Positions 8,937 through 19,020 are shown, numbered from the stretch's first letter. The stretch: DNA of 64,000 bases from Pseudomonas sp. TH31 (GCF_016650815.1 NZ_JAEKEZ010000015.1:186001-250000); one strand, 5' to 3'. The notes: a model not told the origin generated them from the sequence alone. Made by a program: numbers and translations.

Positions 8937-9295
8937 ATGATGCGACCCGACGCCAAAGTCGAAAAAGTCTACCTCTACCCCAAGCCTGTGGACTTCCGAA
9001 AATCCATTGATGGCCGGGCCGCCTTGGTCGAACTTGATATTAAAGTCGCCGTGTTCGACCCCGTGCTTTTTGTCTTTCTGAATCGCCACCGTAACCGAGT
9101 GAAAATACTTTATTGGGAGCGCAACGGCTTTTGCCTTTGGCTCAAGCGCCTGGAGTCGGTACGTTTCAAAACATCGCCCGAGCCACCGACGAGGCCATCG
9201 TGTTAAGCGTCCAGGAATTGAACTGGTTACTCGACGGTTTTGATCTGTGGCGTAACCGTCCCCATCAGGTTTTGACTCCAAGATTTGTCGCCTAA
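8937..9295 (+). pseudogene. tnpB: IS66 TnpB (copy 1), frameshifted
   Basis: It starts MMRPDAKVEKVYLYPKPVDF and continues as an IS66 Orf2/TnpB-like protein of about 119 residues (KILYWERNGFCLWLKRLES). Compared with copy 2 (52974-53333) one base is missing near 9180. The ending DEAIVLSVQELNWLLDGFDL is therefore in another frame. One extra base in GAGCC at 9179-9183 would restore it. Confidence 0.85.
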
Positions 9296-9312
9296 AGGTT
9301 ATAATCCGCGGC

Positions 9313-10866
9313 ATGATTTCCATGCCTGACAACCTTCCTGATGACCCAGTGTTTCTCAAGCAGATGCTGCTTGAGACGTACGAAGCGCGTGCACGTGATC
9401 AGGAAGTCAAAGAAGCTTACCAGACCCATATCGTTGATCTGAAAGAGCAGATCAAGTTGCTGCGTAACCGTATATTTGGCCGTAAGTCCGAACAAACGGT
9501 CGAGCCCAACACACCGCAATTGGCGCTGTTCAACGAGCCCGAAAGCGAACCGATGCCTCTCGTCGATAACGCCGAGGAAGAAGTCGTTGCACCGACCCTA
9601 CGCCGTGGCAAGCGCAAACCACTGTCTGCCGATCTGCCCCGCATTGAAGTCATCCACGAACTGCCCGAACACGAACTAACCTGTGCCTGCGGTTGCCGCA
9701 AGCATGTGATCAGTGAAGAAACCAGCGAGCAGTTGGACATCGTGCCGATGCAAATTCGGGTGATCAAACACATCCGCAAAGTCTACGGCTATCGCGATTG
9801 TGAAGCGGCTCCGGTCACCGCTGACAAACCAGCTCAGTTGATTGAAAAAAGCATGGCCAGTCCGAGCGTGTTGGCGATGCTATTGACCACCAAATATGTT
9901 GATGGCTTGCCGCTGCATCGTTTCGAGACGGTGTTGAGTCGACACGGTATCGATATCCCGCGTCAGACCTTGGCACGCTGGATTATCCAGTGCGGCGAGC
10001 ACTTGCAACCGTTGCTGAATTTGATGCGCGACCGGTTGCTGGAAAGCCCGGTCATCCACTGCGATGAAACCCGCGTGCAGGTGCTTAAAGAGCCGGATCG
10101 CGACCCGACCAGCCAATCCTAGATGTGGGTACAGGCCAGTGGGCCACCGGATCGAAAAGTCGTGCTGTTCGACTACACCTCCAGCCGTGCGCAGGAAGTA
10201 CCGCTGCGTCTGCTGGAAAGTTATCACGGCTACGTGATGACCGACGACTACGCGGGTTACAACGCATTGGCGTTGCAGCCAGGTGTCGAGCGTCTGGCGT
10301 GCATGGCCCATGCGCGACGCAAGTTCGTGGACGCGCAAAAAGTGCAGCCCAAGGGCAAGACGGGACGTGCCGATATCGCGCTGACGATGATCAACAAGCT
10401 GTATGGCATCGAGCGTGAACTCAAAGACGTCAGCGATGAACAGCGCTTTATGAATCGTCAGGAAAAGAGCCTGCCGATCCTGGCGCAGTTGAAAAGCTGG
10501 CTGGATAAAACGCAGTCGCAGGTGACACCGCAAAGTGTTTTGGGTAAGGCCGTTAATTATCTGGCCAGCAACTGGAGCCGGCTGGAGCGCTATGTGGAGG
10601 CTGGGTTTTTACCCATCGACAACAACCCGGCAGAGCGTGCAATAAAACCGTTTGTAATTGGTCGAAAGGCTTGGCTGTTCAGCGACACGCCCAATGGCGC
10701 TACCGCCAGTGCGCAGATCTACAGCTTGGTCGAGACCGCCAAGGTCAACGGCCAGGAGCCCTATACGTGGCTGCGCCACGTACTGGAACGATTGCCGTAT
10801 GCGCAGTCGGTGGCCGACTACGAAGCGCTGTTGCCATGGAACTGCTCGCCAGAGATTCCACGGTAA
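9313..10866 (+). pseudogene. tnpC: IS66 TnpC transposase (copy 1), one nonsense codon
   Basis: This is an IS66 transposase of about 517 residues. It has an N-terminal leucine-zipper-like region (EAYQTHIVDLKEQIKLLRNR), a zinc-finger-like cysteine motif ([15 protein letters not shown]), the DDE core ([19 protein letters not shown], then [12 protein letters not shown]) and the C-terminal IS66 segment ([20 protein letters not shown]). The frame is intact except for TAG at about 10121-10123. Copy 2 has TGG (tryptophan) at this point, so this is a G-to-A change. The element is therefore unlikely to move on its own. Confidence 0.9.
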
Positions 10867-10919
10867 ACGAGGCGGTAGTCTGGTGGTAGGTGTAGTTCAT
10901 GGAACGGATACCTTTGCTC

Positions 10920-11589
10920 TGGGGCCGCCTGGCGCGACATGCCGGAGAGCTTCGGCCCATGGTCAACGGTGTATCAGCGCTTTCGTGACTGGCGCAATCG
11001 CGGGACATTCGATCAGATGCTTAAGCGGCTTCACATCAGGATGAACGAGCAAGGGTTAATCGATCTGGATACCTGGATGATTGACTCCACAGCGGTACGC
11101 GCCACCCGAGCTTCTCCTGGTGCAGGGAAAAAAGGTGGCCTGAAGAACCGCAAGACCATGCACTCGGACGTAGCCAGAGCGGCCTGACGACGAAGATCCA
11201 CATGCTGTGTGATGCCAATGGCGTACCGCTGAACTTTCTACTGTCAGGCGGGCAAGCCAGCGACATCGCCTACGCGCAAACGCTGCCGATGGGTGCTGGC
11301 TGACAAGGGCTATGACGCCGAGGCGTTGCGTCGCTACTGCGACCGTTATCGGATGCAGCCGGTAATTCGGTTGCGCAGCATGAAGCGAAAGCCCAAGCCG
11401 GGTTTGCCGAGACTGTTTGATCGCCCCAAGTACCGTCTGCGCAACATCATCGAACGTATGTTCGGCTGGCTGAAGGAGAACCGTAGCATCGTTACGCGCT
11501 TCGACAAGCTCGCGAAAAGTTATGCGGTGATGGTCTCACTGTCTTGTGCCATGTGGTGTTTGCGACAGTACTTTTCGTACAGAGCCTAG
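10920..11589 (+). pseudogene. IS5-family transposase, C-terminal piece
   Basis: This continues the transposase interrupted by IS66, from PESFGPWSTVYQRFRDWRNR through LDTWMIDSTAVRATRASPGA and ADKGYDAEALRRYCDRYRM to ERMFGWLKENRSIVTRF. It has the two overlapping frames of IS427-type elements plus an internal deletion of about 50 bp near 11290. Confidence 0.85.
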
Positions 11590-12139
11590 TTGACTACTAC
11601 ACAGGTCCTCCTCCTTAAACTGGAGCGTGGTCAATTGGCTCTTCTTGGCGATGAAGAACCGGAGAGTAAGAACCGTCCATAACTAGCCCATCATTTAACG
11701 CGGAAAAGTTCATAAACATAGTTTCAAGCGATAAAAACCAGCTTAAGTGGTGAAACTCCCCACTAAAAAAACGCGCCTAATGATCGCACACTGCAAGCAG
11801 ACATTAATATGCCAGCAGCCTGGCTGAATAATTTACTACAACTCTTCTTCCAACACCACTAAGGCATCAGTAAAACCGCCCTGCGCCCATCATACTCAAT
11901 CAATAGCCAAGTCACCATGTAAAAACAGCTTATAACTTTAGTTTATGCAGAGCCTATGTCAATAGGCGAGCATAAAAGCGACCAATAGAAAAGTTACAAC
12001 CATAAGCCCCGGCTCTCAAAAAAATTATTTTGCATTTAGAATTCGTCCCGAAAATATGAAACTCCTAACCCATATAACAATACCCTTCGACCCGTTGAGT
12101 TTTAATCATCGCTCAAGGGAAACTGAGGGATGCAAGATT
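11590..12139. other. AT-rich gap without recognised genes
   Basis: I see no open frame with coding character, no strong hairpin and no recognisable IS end in this stretch between two IS5-family relics. Confidence 0.4.
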
Positions 12140-12381
12140 ACGGTCGACCAGGGGTCGAATCGTTCAGGCATATCGCGCCTTGCGGTGCCTGAATACAACA
12201 CCCATAAGATGCCGTTGAGCATCAGTCGTTCGTCGTTTCGTTTCTGATCCTGGGTGATTAGATCACCGATCAATTCCCAGGATGAATCGCTGAGTTCGTA
12301 TCGCTTTGCCATCAGGGGCTCCTGCCGTTGATGGCAGCGATTTTACACATCCAAGCATTTCAAGGGATTTCGTACAGAGCC
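12140..12381 (-). mobile_element. IS5-family 5' fragment
   Basis: The minus strand carries the terminal GGCTCTGTACGAAATCCC. A leader region and the transposase start MAKRYELSDSSWELIGDLI follow, continuing to MPERFDPWST before it breaks off at about 12140. It matches the left part of the IS at 8628 in layout and the fragment at 42032-42153. Confidence 0.8.
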
Positions 12382-12492
12382 TAAGGCCCAGTATTGCCTT
12401 GGGCTTTTGAGTCGGTCTCCCGAACCCGTTTACCTTCGCCGAACACATCCCCGTGCCGGGCATACAAAGGGATTTCGCCCGACTCACTCAGT

Positions 12493-13422
12493 TTAAACCA
12501 AACCCGTAGCAATCCCGTACTGGGGCGTGCGTCCACGCTGACCATAATTTTCTTCGATGCCACCTATTACTGCCACGGAATGACCGCGTCGCTCTACGGT
12601 ACCGATCATGCCATTTTTCAGTGCATCCAATGAAACTGGCCTGATATGGTCTTTCAAGCCAAGCCGCAACAAGCCTTCGCGAGAGTGCTCACCATCATTG
12701 AGAGACTTTATCGCATGACTAAAGCTTCGCCCCGCAATGCCATCATTATTTTCCATTTGTGCTCGTTTGGCACTCACGGCAAACAGAAAGTTGGCATCGC
12801 TTATCATTTCTTGATTATGCCCTTGAAACTGCGCTCCACGGGATGCCTGCTGCAGCTCTGAGTCTCTTAGTTGAAGCTTAAACCCGTCCCTCATCACCAC
12901 TTCATAACCATTAGATACTTTCTTCACCTCGGTGAATACATCGGTAGGTTTCTGGCCAAATTTCATCATGGCCGCCTTGATCGAGGCAACTGTGACACAG
13001 TTACCGTCGGGGCCTTGCCGAAACCCTCCCCATATATCGTCTGGCCTCTTCCCCGAGGTAGTACTTGGAGAGTATGGGAGCACATCGGCAGGAGCAGGAT
13101 AGACTGGTGAAGGGGTAAACGGCGCTGGTTTAATGGGAGAGTTGTCACTTGAATTAGGCGAGAATAACCTCTTAAAAAACTCAACGACCTCGCCAAATAT
13201 ACTACTCAGCGAATTAAAAGCAGTTCTAAAAAATTCAAAAATGCCTTCCCCTCCATTTTCTGAAGCCGTACTTTCGGAGGCATTAAAATCCGTACCAAAG
13301 TGCATAATTGAAGGTCCTGCCTGCATACTTTTCCCAAACGCTGCCGCGGGGTTGTTTTCAGCTATTTCATTATTTGTCGTGCACCCAAAATCAATTGAAC
13401 AAGGCCCGCCTGATATCCGCAT
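12493..13422 (-). CDS. Secreted-effector-like protein, 'MRISGG' family, long form
   Basis: About 309 residues, not assigned to a known family. It begins MRISGGPCSIDFGCTTNNE, almost the same module as the short paralogue at 14219-14629. An amphipathic/hydrophobic block (GIFEFFRTAFNSLSSIFGEV), a proline-rich linker and a C-terminal domain of about 180 residues follow. That domain contains GPDGNCVTVASIKAAMMKFG (Cys near 142) and RRGHSVAVIGG (His near 281). This spacing would fit a papain-like cysteine peptidase fold, but that is inference only. The start was chosen because GGGGGATGT precedes this ATG and the paralogue begins at the same residue; an ATG 21 bp upstream is less likely. AT-rich composition and mobile-DNA neighbours suggest acquisition by transfer. 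Confidence 0.6.
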   Translation of the reverse strand: MRISGGPCSIDFGCTTNNEIAENNPAAAFGKSMQAGPSIMHFGTDFNASESTASENGGEGIFEFFRTAFNSLSSIFGEVVEFFKRLFSPNSSDNSPIKPAPFTPSPVYPAPADVLPYSPSTTSGKRPDDIWGGFRQGPDGNCVTVASIKAAMMKFGQKPTDVFTEVKKVSNGYEVVMRDGFKLQLRDSELQQASRGAQFQGHNQEMISDANFLFAVSAKRAQMENNDGIAGRSFSHAIKSLNDGEHSREGLLRLGLKDHIRPVSLDALKNGMIGTVERRGHSVAVIGGIEENYGQRGRTPQYGIATGLV

Positions 13423-14218
13423 ACATCCCCCAGAACGCAACATTTAGATAAGTATTTATTAATTAGTGCCGCCTTAGTTAGCCCCCACCACTATAAAATT
13501 TTGTTTCGTCGCAGCCTGAAACACCATGACTTTTATATCCAGCATGAAACTCAAAAAACATAGCCGGTCGAAAAGCTGGTCCTCGCGCTATTGTCTCATG
13601 GCTTTATCTTCTGATTTAAAACTCCGCGTCATCAAGTGCTCGGTTTGTATGAGGCGATTCTCTCGACACATCGAAAAATCTTTTTCAGCGTCTCCACAAC
13701 AGCCCCCCCAATGCCGAATATTCTTCGGATGCTCAGCACCCGCAAAAAAACACACATGTGAGCCCGCAGCGGGCATTCCCTCTTTTACACAGGAGGGAAA
13801 CTCATCGAGGTAAATAGAACAATGAAGGACAAGGTTTCGAGTGAGGTTATTTTCTGAGGACAGGCGCCCAATCTCTAACTAAAACCTGAAGTTTGAGCTT
13901 CACTCCCTATATGAGAACGGGTGTGCCCCCCCTTTTACTCCGTGCTACTCGTAGTACAACTGGCCATGCCCGGTTCGGTGCCGGCTGTAACGCTACACAG
14001 GATGCACAACGATGTGCTGTTCAAGGCCTGCGTAAACAGGAGCATCAGCATTATCGGAAAACATCATCACTAAGTAATTGAACTCGCCAAAAACTTATTT
14101 GACGAGAGCCATGACTAGACCAGAGATGGTGCGGATAGACTCGTCTGTGAGCGCGACCGATTGCTATCACCTCACAGACACTCATCCTTGGTTAATCCCA
14201 CTGGCGGGATGTTTACCG
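13423..14218. other. Gap between the two MRISGG paralogues
   Basis: No convincing gene. A GGGATTAACC-flanked short hairpin (ATCCC...GGGAT, around 14196-14211) lies just beyond the stop of the minus-strand short paralogue and may help end transcription. The rest is AT-rich and without recognised features. Confidence 0.35.
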
Positions 14219-14629
14219 CTATATCACTTTCTTTAAAAGATCAACCGCCATCCCCAGCCCAGTCCCCAATGCACTAACAGCAGTTTTTAAAAAATCAACA
14301 ATACCTTTCCCGATATTTTCTCCTGCCGCACCTGCAGCTGTTTGATCAGAGCCGCCCGAATTAGGTGCGAAGAGCCCCTTAAAAAAATCGCCTACCGCAC
14401 GCACCCCACCACTCAACGCATTAAACGCAGTTTTGAAAAAGTCAAGACCTCCTTTCTCACCACTTTCTTCAGACGCACTTTCGGACGTTTGAGCGACCCC
14501 TTCCATCCGCATAATCGACGGCCCGACATCCATATCCCCTCCGGAGGCGGCTGCGGCTTTTTTTGCTACACTTTCATTATTTGTTGCATACCCAAAATCC
14601 GCTAAGCCAGATCCACCTGATATCCGCAT
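14219..14629 (-). CDS. Secreted-effector-like protein, 'MRISGG' family, short form
   Basis: About 136 residues. The N-terminus MRISGGSGLADFGYATNNE is nearly the same as that of the 309-residue protein downstream (12493-13422). Two similar amphipathic blocks follow, DFFKTAFNALSGGVRAVGDF near the middle and DFLKTAVSALGTGLGMAVDL at the end. The protein thus has the shared head and a duplicated helix but lacks the putative peptidase domain. TTTGGAGAAG precedes the ATG and supports this start. The glycine/alanine-rich, cysteine-free composition resembles small T3SS-exported or harpin-like proteins, but no family is recognised and the link to secretion is inference from context. Confidence 0.6.
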   Translation of the reverse strand: MRISGGSGLADFGYATNNESVAKKAAAASGGDMDVGPSIMRMEGVAQTSESASEESGEKGGLDFFKTAFNALSGGVRAVGDFFKGLFAPNSGGSDQTAAGAAGENIGKGIVDFLKTAVSALGTGLGMAVDLLKKVI

Positions 14630-15299
14630 ATACTTCTCCAAAACGCACAATTGAGATAATCATTCAATAATTGATACTGCCTTACTTTACGAGCAACCAC
14701 ACCACCACCCACTTAAGCCCAAAACCAGCGCTAAAACAGCACAGACTATTAATATCTCGTGGTTTGAAGTTCAAAACTACAAGTCAATAGAGAAATAACG
14801 CTTCCCGTTACTAACTCATTGCTCGACTCTCTAACCACTGTGTTTCAGAGCTATCAGCCGTTCAGCTTAGGTGAAGCAATTGTTTCGCCGTACTAGTGTC
14901 CCGTATCACAAAGACTGATATTTTTTGCGAGACCTGACACTAGAAGACTTTTTCAAAATTTCCCTAACAGGGTACACCCCACTGCCGGACACGCTTCTGA
15001 AATCCACTCAAATATTCTTTTTTCCGCAATCCCCCTCTCGTTATTCGCAACCGAGCAACGAACCCTATATTTCAGCTCGGCCAGAACCTGACACTCGCCA
15101 TGCTGAGCGTCGCTAGGGCATAGGGATCTTTTTGCGGTAACGCCTTCAAAGCTCACGCGCTTGAGACGCAGGGTAGTATCGGATTTCCGGCTGCAAGATA
15201 AGCTCAATCCCTAAAAAATCAGTAAAAAAACAGCATTTAGTATTGAATTACGATAATTTATAAAAAAGATACTCAGCGTACTAAAAAACGAAGCTCCGA
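14630..15299. other. Intergenic region with a segment shared with 46.6 kb
   Basis: No gene recognised. Bases about 14994-15065 match 46577-46640, including CTCAAATATTCTTTTT and TATTCGCAACC, although the two sites lie in different islands. The common piece lies upstream of minus-strand genes at both places. Confidence 0.5.
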
Positions 15300-15860
15300 A
15301 TGACTTCATCTCGCCTAGCTACTCTCAGCCAACACATGACCGTTTTCACGCTGCTGCTTATCGTCGGCATGCTTTTGCTCAATGCAATACTCTGGTTTTA
15401 TCCTGGGTTGGGCGCCGACGATGGCCTGGGTATCGCATTCGCCCTGAGCGAGGTGATGATTTCCCTATACACCATAACAATCGAAATGTTTCCCTGGTGG
15501 CAGACGCTAGGCGCAATTCTTTTATCATGTATACCGCTGCTCGCCTTGGCGAGCGGCCTGAACCACCTTCGACGTCTGTTTCAGGGCTACGCTCGTGGTG
15601 AGTATTTTTCCAGCACGGCCGCTATGCACCTGGGCAAGGTCGGACGTGATGTCGTGCTATGGGTAGGCGCCAGCTTTGTATGTACGCCGCGGCTCAGCGC
15701 GTGGGTCACAATGTTTGCTCCGCCTGGCGAGCGTTTTTTAACGATCAGCTTCACAACAGCCGACTTCGTAGCCCTCTTTCTTGCCGCCTGTATCTCGGTG
15801 ATTGCACGCGTTTTACTGCTGGTAAGTGTAATCGATTCTAAAAACAGTACTTTTGTGTGA
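15300..15860 (+). CDS. DUF2975 membrane protein, copy 1
   Basis: This 186-residue protein is predicted to have four membrane helices (about residues 16-36, 62-85, 115-135 and 158-178). It carries the family motif WWQTLGAILLSCIPLLALASGLNHLRRLF. DUF2975 proteins are commonly encoded directly before a small HTH regulator, as here (gap of 7 bp to the next start), and are thought to act as membrane partners of that regulator. Their substrate or signal is unknown. The paralogue at 19191-19747 has the same arrangement. The frame is intact; start at the first ATG after a GAAGC-containing leader. Confidence 0.75.
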   Translation: MTSSRLATLSQHMTVFTLLLIVGMLLLNAILWFYPGLGADDGLGIAFALSEVMISLYTITIEMFPWWQTLGAILLSCIPLLALASGLNHLRRLFQGYARGEYFSSTAAMHLGKVGRDVVLWVGASFVCTPRLSAWVTMFAPPGERFLTISFTTADFVALFLAACISVIARVLLLVSVIDSKNSTFV

Positions 15861-15867
15861 GGGCACT

Positions 15868-16095
15868 ATGTCAATCATTATTGAGTTGGACGTGATGCTC
15901 GCCCGCAGAAAGGTCAAATCCAAAGACCTTGCTGCGGCGATTGGCATCACCGAACAAAACTTATCGTTGCTGAAGCAGGGCAAGGTTAAAGGCATACGCC
16001 TGGCCACACTGGATGCAATATGCCAATACTTGAACTGCCGGCCAGGTGATCTGCTGGTATATCACCCTACGGAGCAAGAGACGCTGCCATCCTGA
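15868..16095 (+). CDS. Small XRE-type helix-turn-helix regulator, copy 1
   Basis: This 75-residue DNA-binding protein consists almost entirely of a Cro/CI-type HTH: LDVMLARRKVKSKDLAAAIG, then ITEQNLSLLKQGKVKGIRLA, ending with CQYLNCRPGDLL. The second helix (TEQNLSLLKQGKVKG) would read DNA. It belongs to the YozG-like regulators that pair with DUF2975 membrane proteins, and it follows such a gene by 7 bp with GAGGGCACT before the ATG. A binding site cannot be named from the sequence. The paralogue at 19757 is cut by IS256. Confidence 0.8.
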   Translation: MSIIIELDVMLARRKVKSKDLAAAIGITEQNLSLLKQGKVKGIRLATLDAICQYLNCRPGDLLVYHPTEQETLPS

Positions 16096-16149
16096 CCTGC
16101 CGGCATCGTACAACGATACTAGTTTTATCTTAAATATCAAATAGTTAGC

Positions 16150-16404
16150 GTGAAACTGGAGCAGACCCTAGGTGCCTTGGACTTGGTGGTTAACATCATC
16201 GTGCTGTGGAACACCCTCTACATAACGGCCGCCGTGGAGCTGTTAAAGCAGCACGGCTACCCGGTGCTGGACGAGGACCTGGCTCGGCTGTCGCCACTGA
16301 TCTACGAACACATCAATATGCTAGGGCGGTACTCCTTCGCAATACCGGAAGAGGTCGCCCGAGGAGAACTGCGGCCACTGCGTAACCCTGAGGACAATCA
16401 GTGA
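16150..16404 (+). pseudogene. tnpA: Tn3-family transposase, C-terminal fragment
   Basis: The last roughly 80 residues of a Tn3-type TnpA: GALDLVVNIIVLWNTLYITA, then LDEDLARLSPLIYEHINMLG. The upstream thousand-odd residues are missing. A closely similar fragment, with an inverted middle, lies at 34346-34806. Confidence 0.85.
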
Positions 16405-16524
16405 CCTCAAACTTGAGGCTCAAAAAATCGAAAAGATGGTGTCAGTTCACTCGGCGGGGGATTTGCGGTTGTTTGAATCGGGCCGACGGGCACTTTTTTC
16501 TGTCGTGAACAAAGAGCCCTGAAG

Positions 16525-16549
16525 AACACTTACGTTGGTGTTTTTTCAA
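16525..16549 (+). terminator. Hairpin with T-run before the exoY-like gene
   Basis: AACAC and GTGTT pair around TTACGTTG and are followed by TTTTT. It could end transcription from upstream or attenuate the effector gene that begins at 16566. Confidence 0.4.
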
Positions 16550-16565
16550 TTTTAGGAGCATAGGA

Positions 16566-17797
16566 ATGAACAGTTTTTCGCTCTGTCATATTCAACCCAA
16601 TGGCGCCAGCCTTGAATCGCAGAACAAGGCAATAGAGGGCCAAATGGCTCCAGGCGCCGCTAAAAGCACCGTACCAGAGCGGTTGCAGGTCATGGAAAAG
16701 GTTCAGCATCGGACAGGCATTGTGGCCAGTCACATTGTGTCCTTTCAGAACGTAGCGAAAGAGCACAACTGCATTATTGGTATCCGCCCGGTTGAAACCG
16801 TGGCGACCGGGCTGATTGAAGAGGGCCACCCCACCAAAGACTTCCATATCAAAGGCAAGAGCGCCAACTGGGGGCCCCAGGCAGGGATGATCTGTGTCGA
16901 TCAGGCTTTCAGCAAGCTGGAGGGCTGCCTGGCGTCGGACCCGGCGCGTATCGAGAAATTCAACGGGCAGACTCGGCAATGCATCGAAGACGGTCATGCC
17001 GTTGCCGTTCCACTGGTAATTTCCAGAGAACGCATGCGCACGCTGCTGGCCGGTGATCTCATCACGGACATGCATCTTGCGGACGCCGAGGGGGCATTAG
17101 GTTCAGCGCGAAAGCGCCCGGCGGAGGATTCTACAAGTTCGAAGCCACCCCCACACCCGGTGTGGTCGAAGGCCTGTACCGAATCAGCCAGCAGGGACAG
17201 CCGCTGGAAGTCCTGGCGAAAACGCCGGAGGGCAAGGCGCTGACGGCCGACTATGACTTGCATCTAATCGGACCTCATATCAGCGACCTGGGACCGCAAG
17301 ACAATCTGCTGGTCCCGGATGTCGCGCACGATGTGTTCAAAGCTCGCATCAACGGATACAGCGACCGGGCAACGGACTCGCGCCCCAGGAACCTGGCGCC
17401 GGAACTGCGCCAAGACTATGCAAGCGCCGGCAGCTTTTACCGCAAGGAAGACCCTGATATTGGCAATGCCACGAGCCGTATCGCCGCGATGATTCCTGTG
17501 ATCAATGCGGCCTTGGTCGGCGGGGGGGAACGGGTGGTTCACCACAGCGCGGACTCGGGTAGCCCGGCCAGCGAAGCCGCTGCCAACTATCCGGCCACGT
17601 TCTTCTTGCCGGCCAGGCTGGGGGAATTTGATGAAATCTGTGTGATCGAGAACCGTCAGCAAATGACCGAACTGATCCAGCAAGCGAAAAACAGCGGATA
17701 CTACATACCGTTAAACCCGTTATGGGAGCCAGAAGTGACCAGCGTCAGACGCTCAGACTTCACAAACTTTCAGAGGTTGCTCAATCGCACTAGATAA
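16566..17797 (+). pseudogene. exoY: ExoY-like nucleotidyl cyclase effector, one frameshift
   Basis: The protein resembles P. aeruginosa ExoY, a type III effector that makes cyclic nucleotides in host cells and belongs to the edema-factor cyclase family. The N-terminal catalytic part shows IIGIRPVETVATGLIEEGHP and IKGKSANWGPQAGMICVDQ. The C-terminal part shows LTADYDLHLIGP and ATFFLPARLGEFDEICVIEN. The frame changes at about 17117-17119: after the GALGSARKR segment the reading must shift to GGFYKFEATPTPGVVEGLYR. One more C in the CCC run restores a continuous protein of about 410 residues, close to ExoY's length. AGGAG precedes the ATG. As read, the gene would give a truncated protein. The cargo fits the T3SS island at 35-64 kb. 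Confidence 0.85.
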
Positions 17798-17975
17798 CAG
17801 GCCCGGGCTGATCGGTAATCCCCCCCTGAAATAAGTGCTCGTCAAAAGTAGAGTTTTCTCCTAACCGGATCAAGGAAATCTTGCGTGAAGACAACGTGTT
17901 TTTCAGACAGCCAAATCATCGCCATCCTCAAGCAAGCCGAAGCAGGTACTCCAGCACCAGAGGGGGGCGGACGGA
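17798..17975 (+). mobile_element. IS3-family (IS407-like) left end and orfA start
   Basis: CCTGAAATAAGTGCTCGTC near 17826 looks like an IS407-type end. The frame MKTTCFSDSQIIAILKQAEA (17885) is the start of its OrfA, cut after about 23 residues. Confidence 0.6.
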
Positions 17976-18000
17976 ATCCTGGACTACTTGGAAGTAGTTC

Positions 18001-18765
18001 ATGTACTCGTACGAAGACCGCATTCGAGCAGTTCGGCTCTACATCAGACTCGGGAAGCGCACTGCCGCGACCATTCGGCAGTTGGGTTACTCGATAAAGA
18101 AAGCCCTCAAGAGCTGGCATCAGAAATACGAACAAGGTCATGATTTGCCAATGTGTTATGTGCGTTCGAGGCCGAAGTATTCAGACGAGCTCAATCACCG
18201 TTGCTACGGATATCGTCGGATACGGGCGGCACTGGGCAGGCAGCACGTCTTCATCTCGGAGAAAGTCGTGCAGCGTTTGATGAGGCAAGAATGCCTGGTC
18301 GTTTCCGCTCCGAAGCGGCGTCGGTACGGCTCCTACCAGGGAGAAATCAGCCCTGCGCCAGAGAATCTCATCAACCGCGATTTCCAGACCGCAACCCCGA
18401 ATGAGAAGTGACTCACCGACATCACAGAGTTCCAGATCCCGGCTGGCAAGGTGTATCTATCGCCCATGATCGACCGCTTCGATGGGCCGGTCATCAGTTG
18501 GACAATCGGTACGCGTCCAGACGCCGATTTTGTGAACACCATGTTGAATGTTGCCATCGAGACGGTGGCTAACAGCAATGACCGGCCCACCGTCCACTCT
18601 GATCGCGGTGCTCACTATCGCTGGCCTGGGTGGCTCACTCGGATTCGCTCGATGTCGCGCAAAGGGTGCTCGCCAGATAATGCGGCCTGTGAAGGCTTCT
18701 TCGGACGGCTGAAAACGGAATTGTTCTACCCTCGGGACTGGCAGGCTACAACCATTGAGCAGGAT
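18001..18765 (+). pseudogene. IS3-family transposase orfA/orfB remnant
   Basis: An OrfA-like start (MYSYEDRIRAVRLYIRLGKR) passes after an internal deletion into an OrfB-type integrase core (NHRCYGYRRIRAALGRQHVF, then VHSDRGAHYRWPGW and KGCSPDNAACEGFFGRLKTE). A TGA at 18409-18411 stands where a tryptophan is expected. The 3' part is replaced at about 18766 by an IS256-type end. Confidence 0.75.
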
Positions 18766-18850
18766 CGTGTCCCAGGAAGTGGTGTAACTGAAACCAGCCG
18801 AAGGCGCCTTGCGACGAAAGAGGTGGGTCACCGTGGTTCTTAAGACCTGT
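18766..18850 (+). mobile_element. IS256-type terminal fragment
   Basis: GATCGTGTCCCAGGAAGTGG and the following bases match, in opposite orientation, the end of the IS256-family element at 20941-21027. Only the end remains. Confidence 0.75.
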
Positions 18851-19020
18851 AACCCTTTGGAGGCGTGATAGATCAGCAGCTTGATGTCATCCTCTCGATC
18901 TGCCCCCTTGGCCCGCGAAAGCAGCTTCGAAAGTACTTTTTCCAGAGCGTCCCTAGTGTATTCGATCTTGCGGCGCAGGCCGAAGAACGCTTCGTGCCGC
19001 GCCCCTGATACCGGTCTCAA
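18851..19020 (-). pseudogene. Unrecognised coding-like fragment
   Basis: The minus strand reads FFGLRRKIEYTRDALEKVLS and DDIKLLIYHASKGLQVL without stops, which looks protein-coding. I do not recognise it, and it has no start of its own. Confidence 0.3.

Larger units (their letters stand above)
8852..10911 (+). mobile_element. IS66-family element, copy 1, with 8-bp target duplication
   Basis: It is 2060 bp long. Its ends are imperfect inverted repeats: GTAAGGGATCCATGAAC at the left, and at the right GTTCATGGAACGGATAC. It is flanked on both sides by CTTTGCTC (8844-8851 and 10912-10919), the 8-bp duplication expected for IS66. It carries tnpB and tnpC, both damaged. A related but distinct element lies at 52890-54926. 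Confidence 0.92.
8628..11585 (+). mobile_element. IS5-family (IS427-type) element interrupted by IS66
   Basis: Inverted ends (GCTCTGTACGAAA at the left and its complement TTTCGTACAGAGC at the right) are flanked by a CTAG duplication at 8624-8627 and 11586-11589. The transposase is split by an inserted IS66 element at 8852-10911. Related fragments of this IS type occur at 12.1-12.4, 33.9-34.3 and 41.7-42.2 kb. Confidence 0.85.

Noticed and set aside
13526..13813. Possible small gene between the MRISGG paralogues
   Set aside because: No ribosome binding site, unusual composition and no protein-like pattern.
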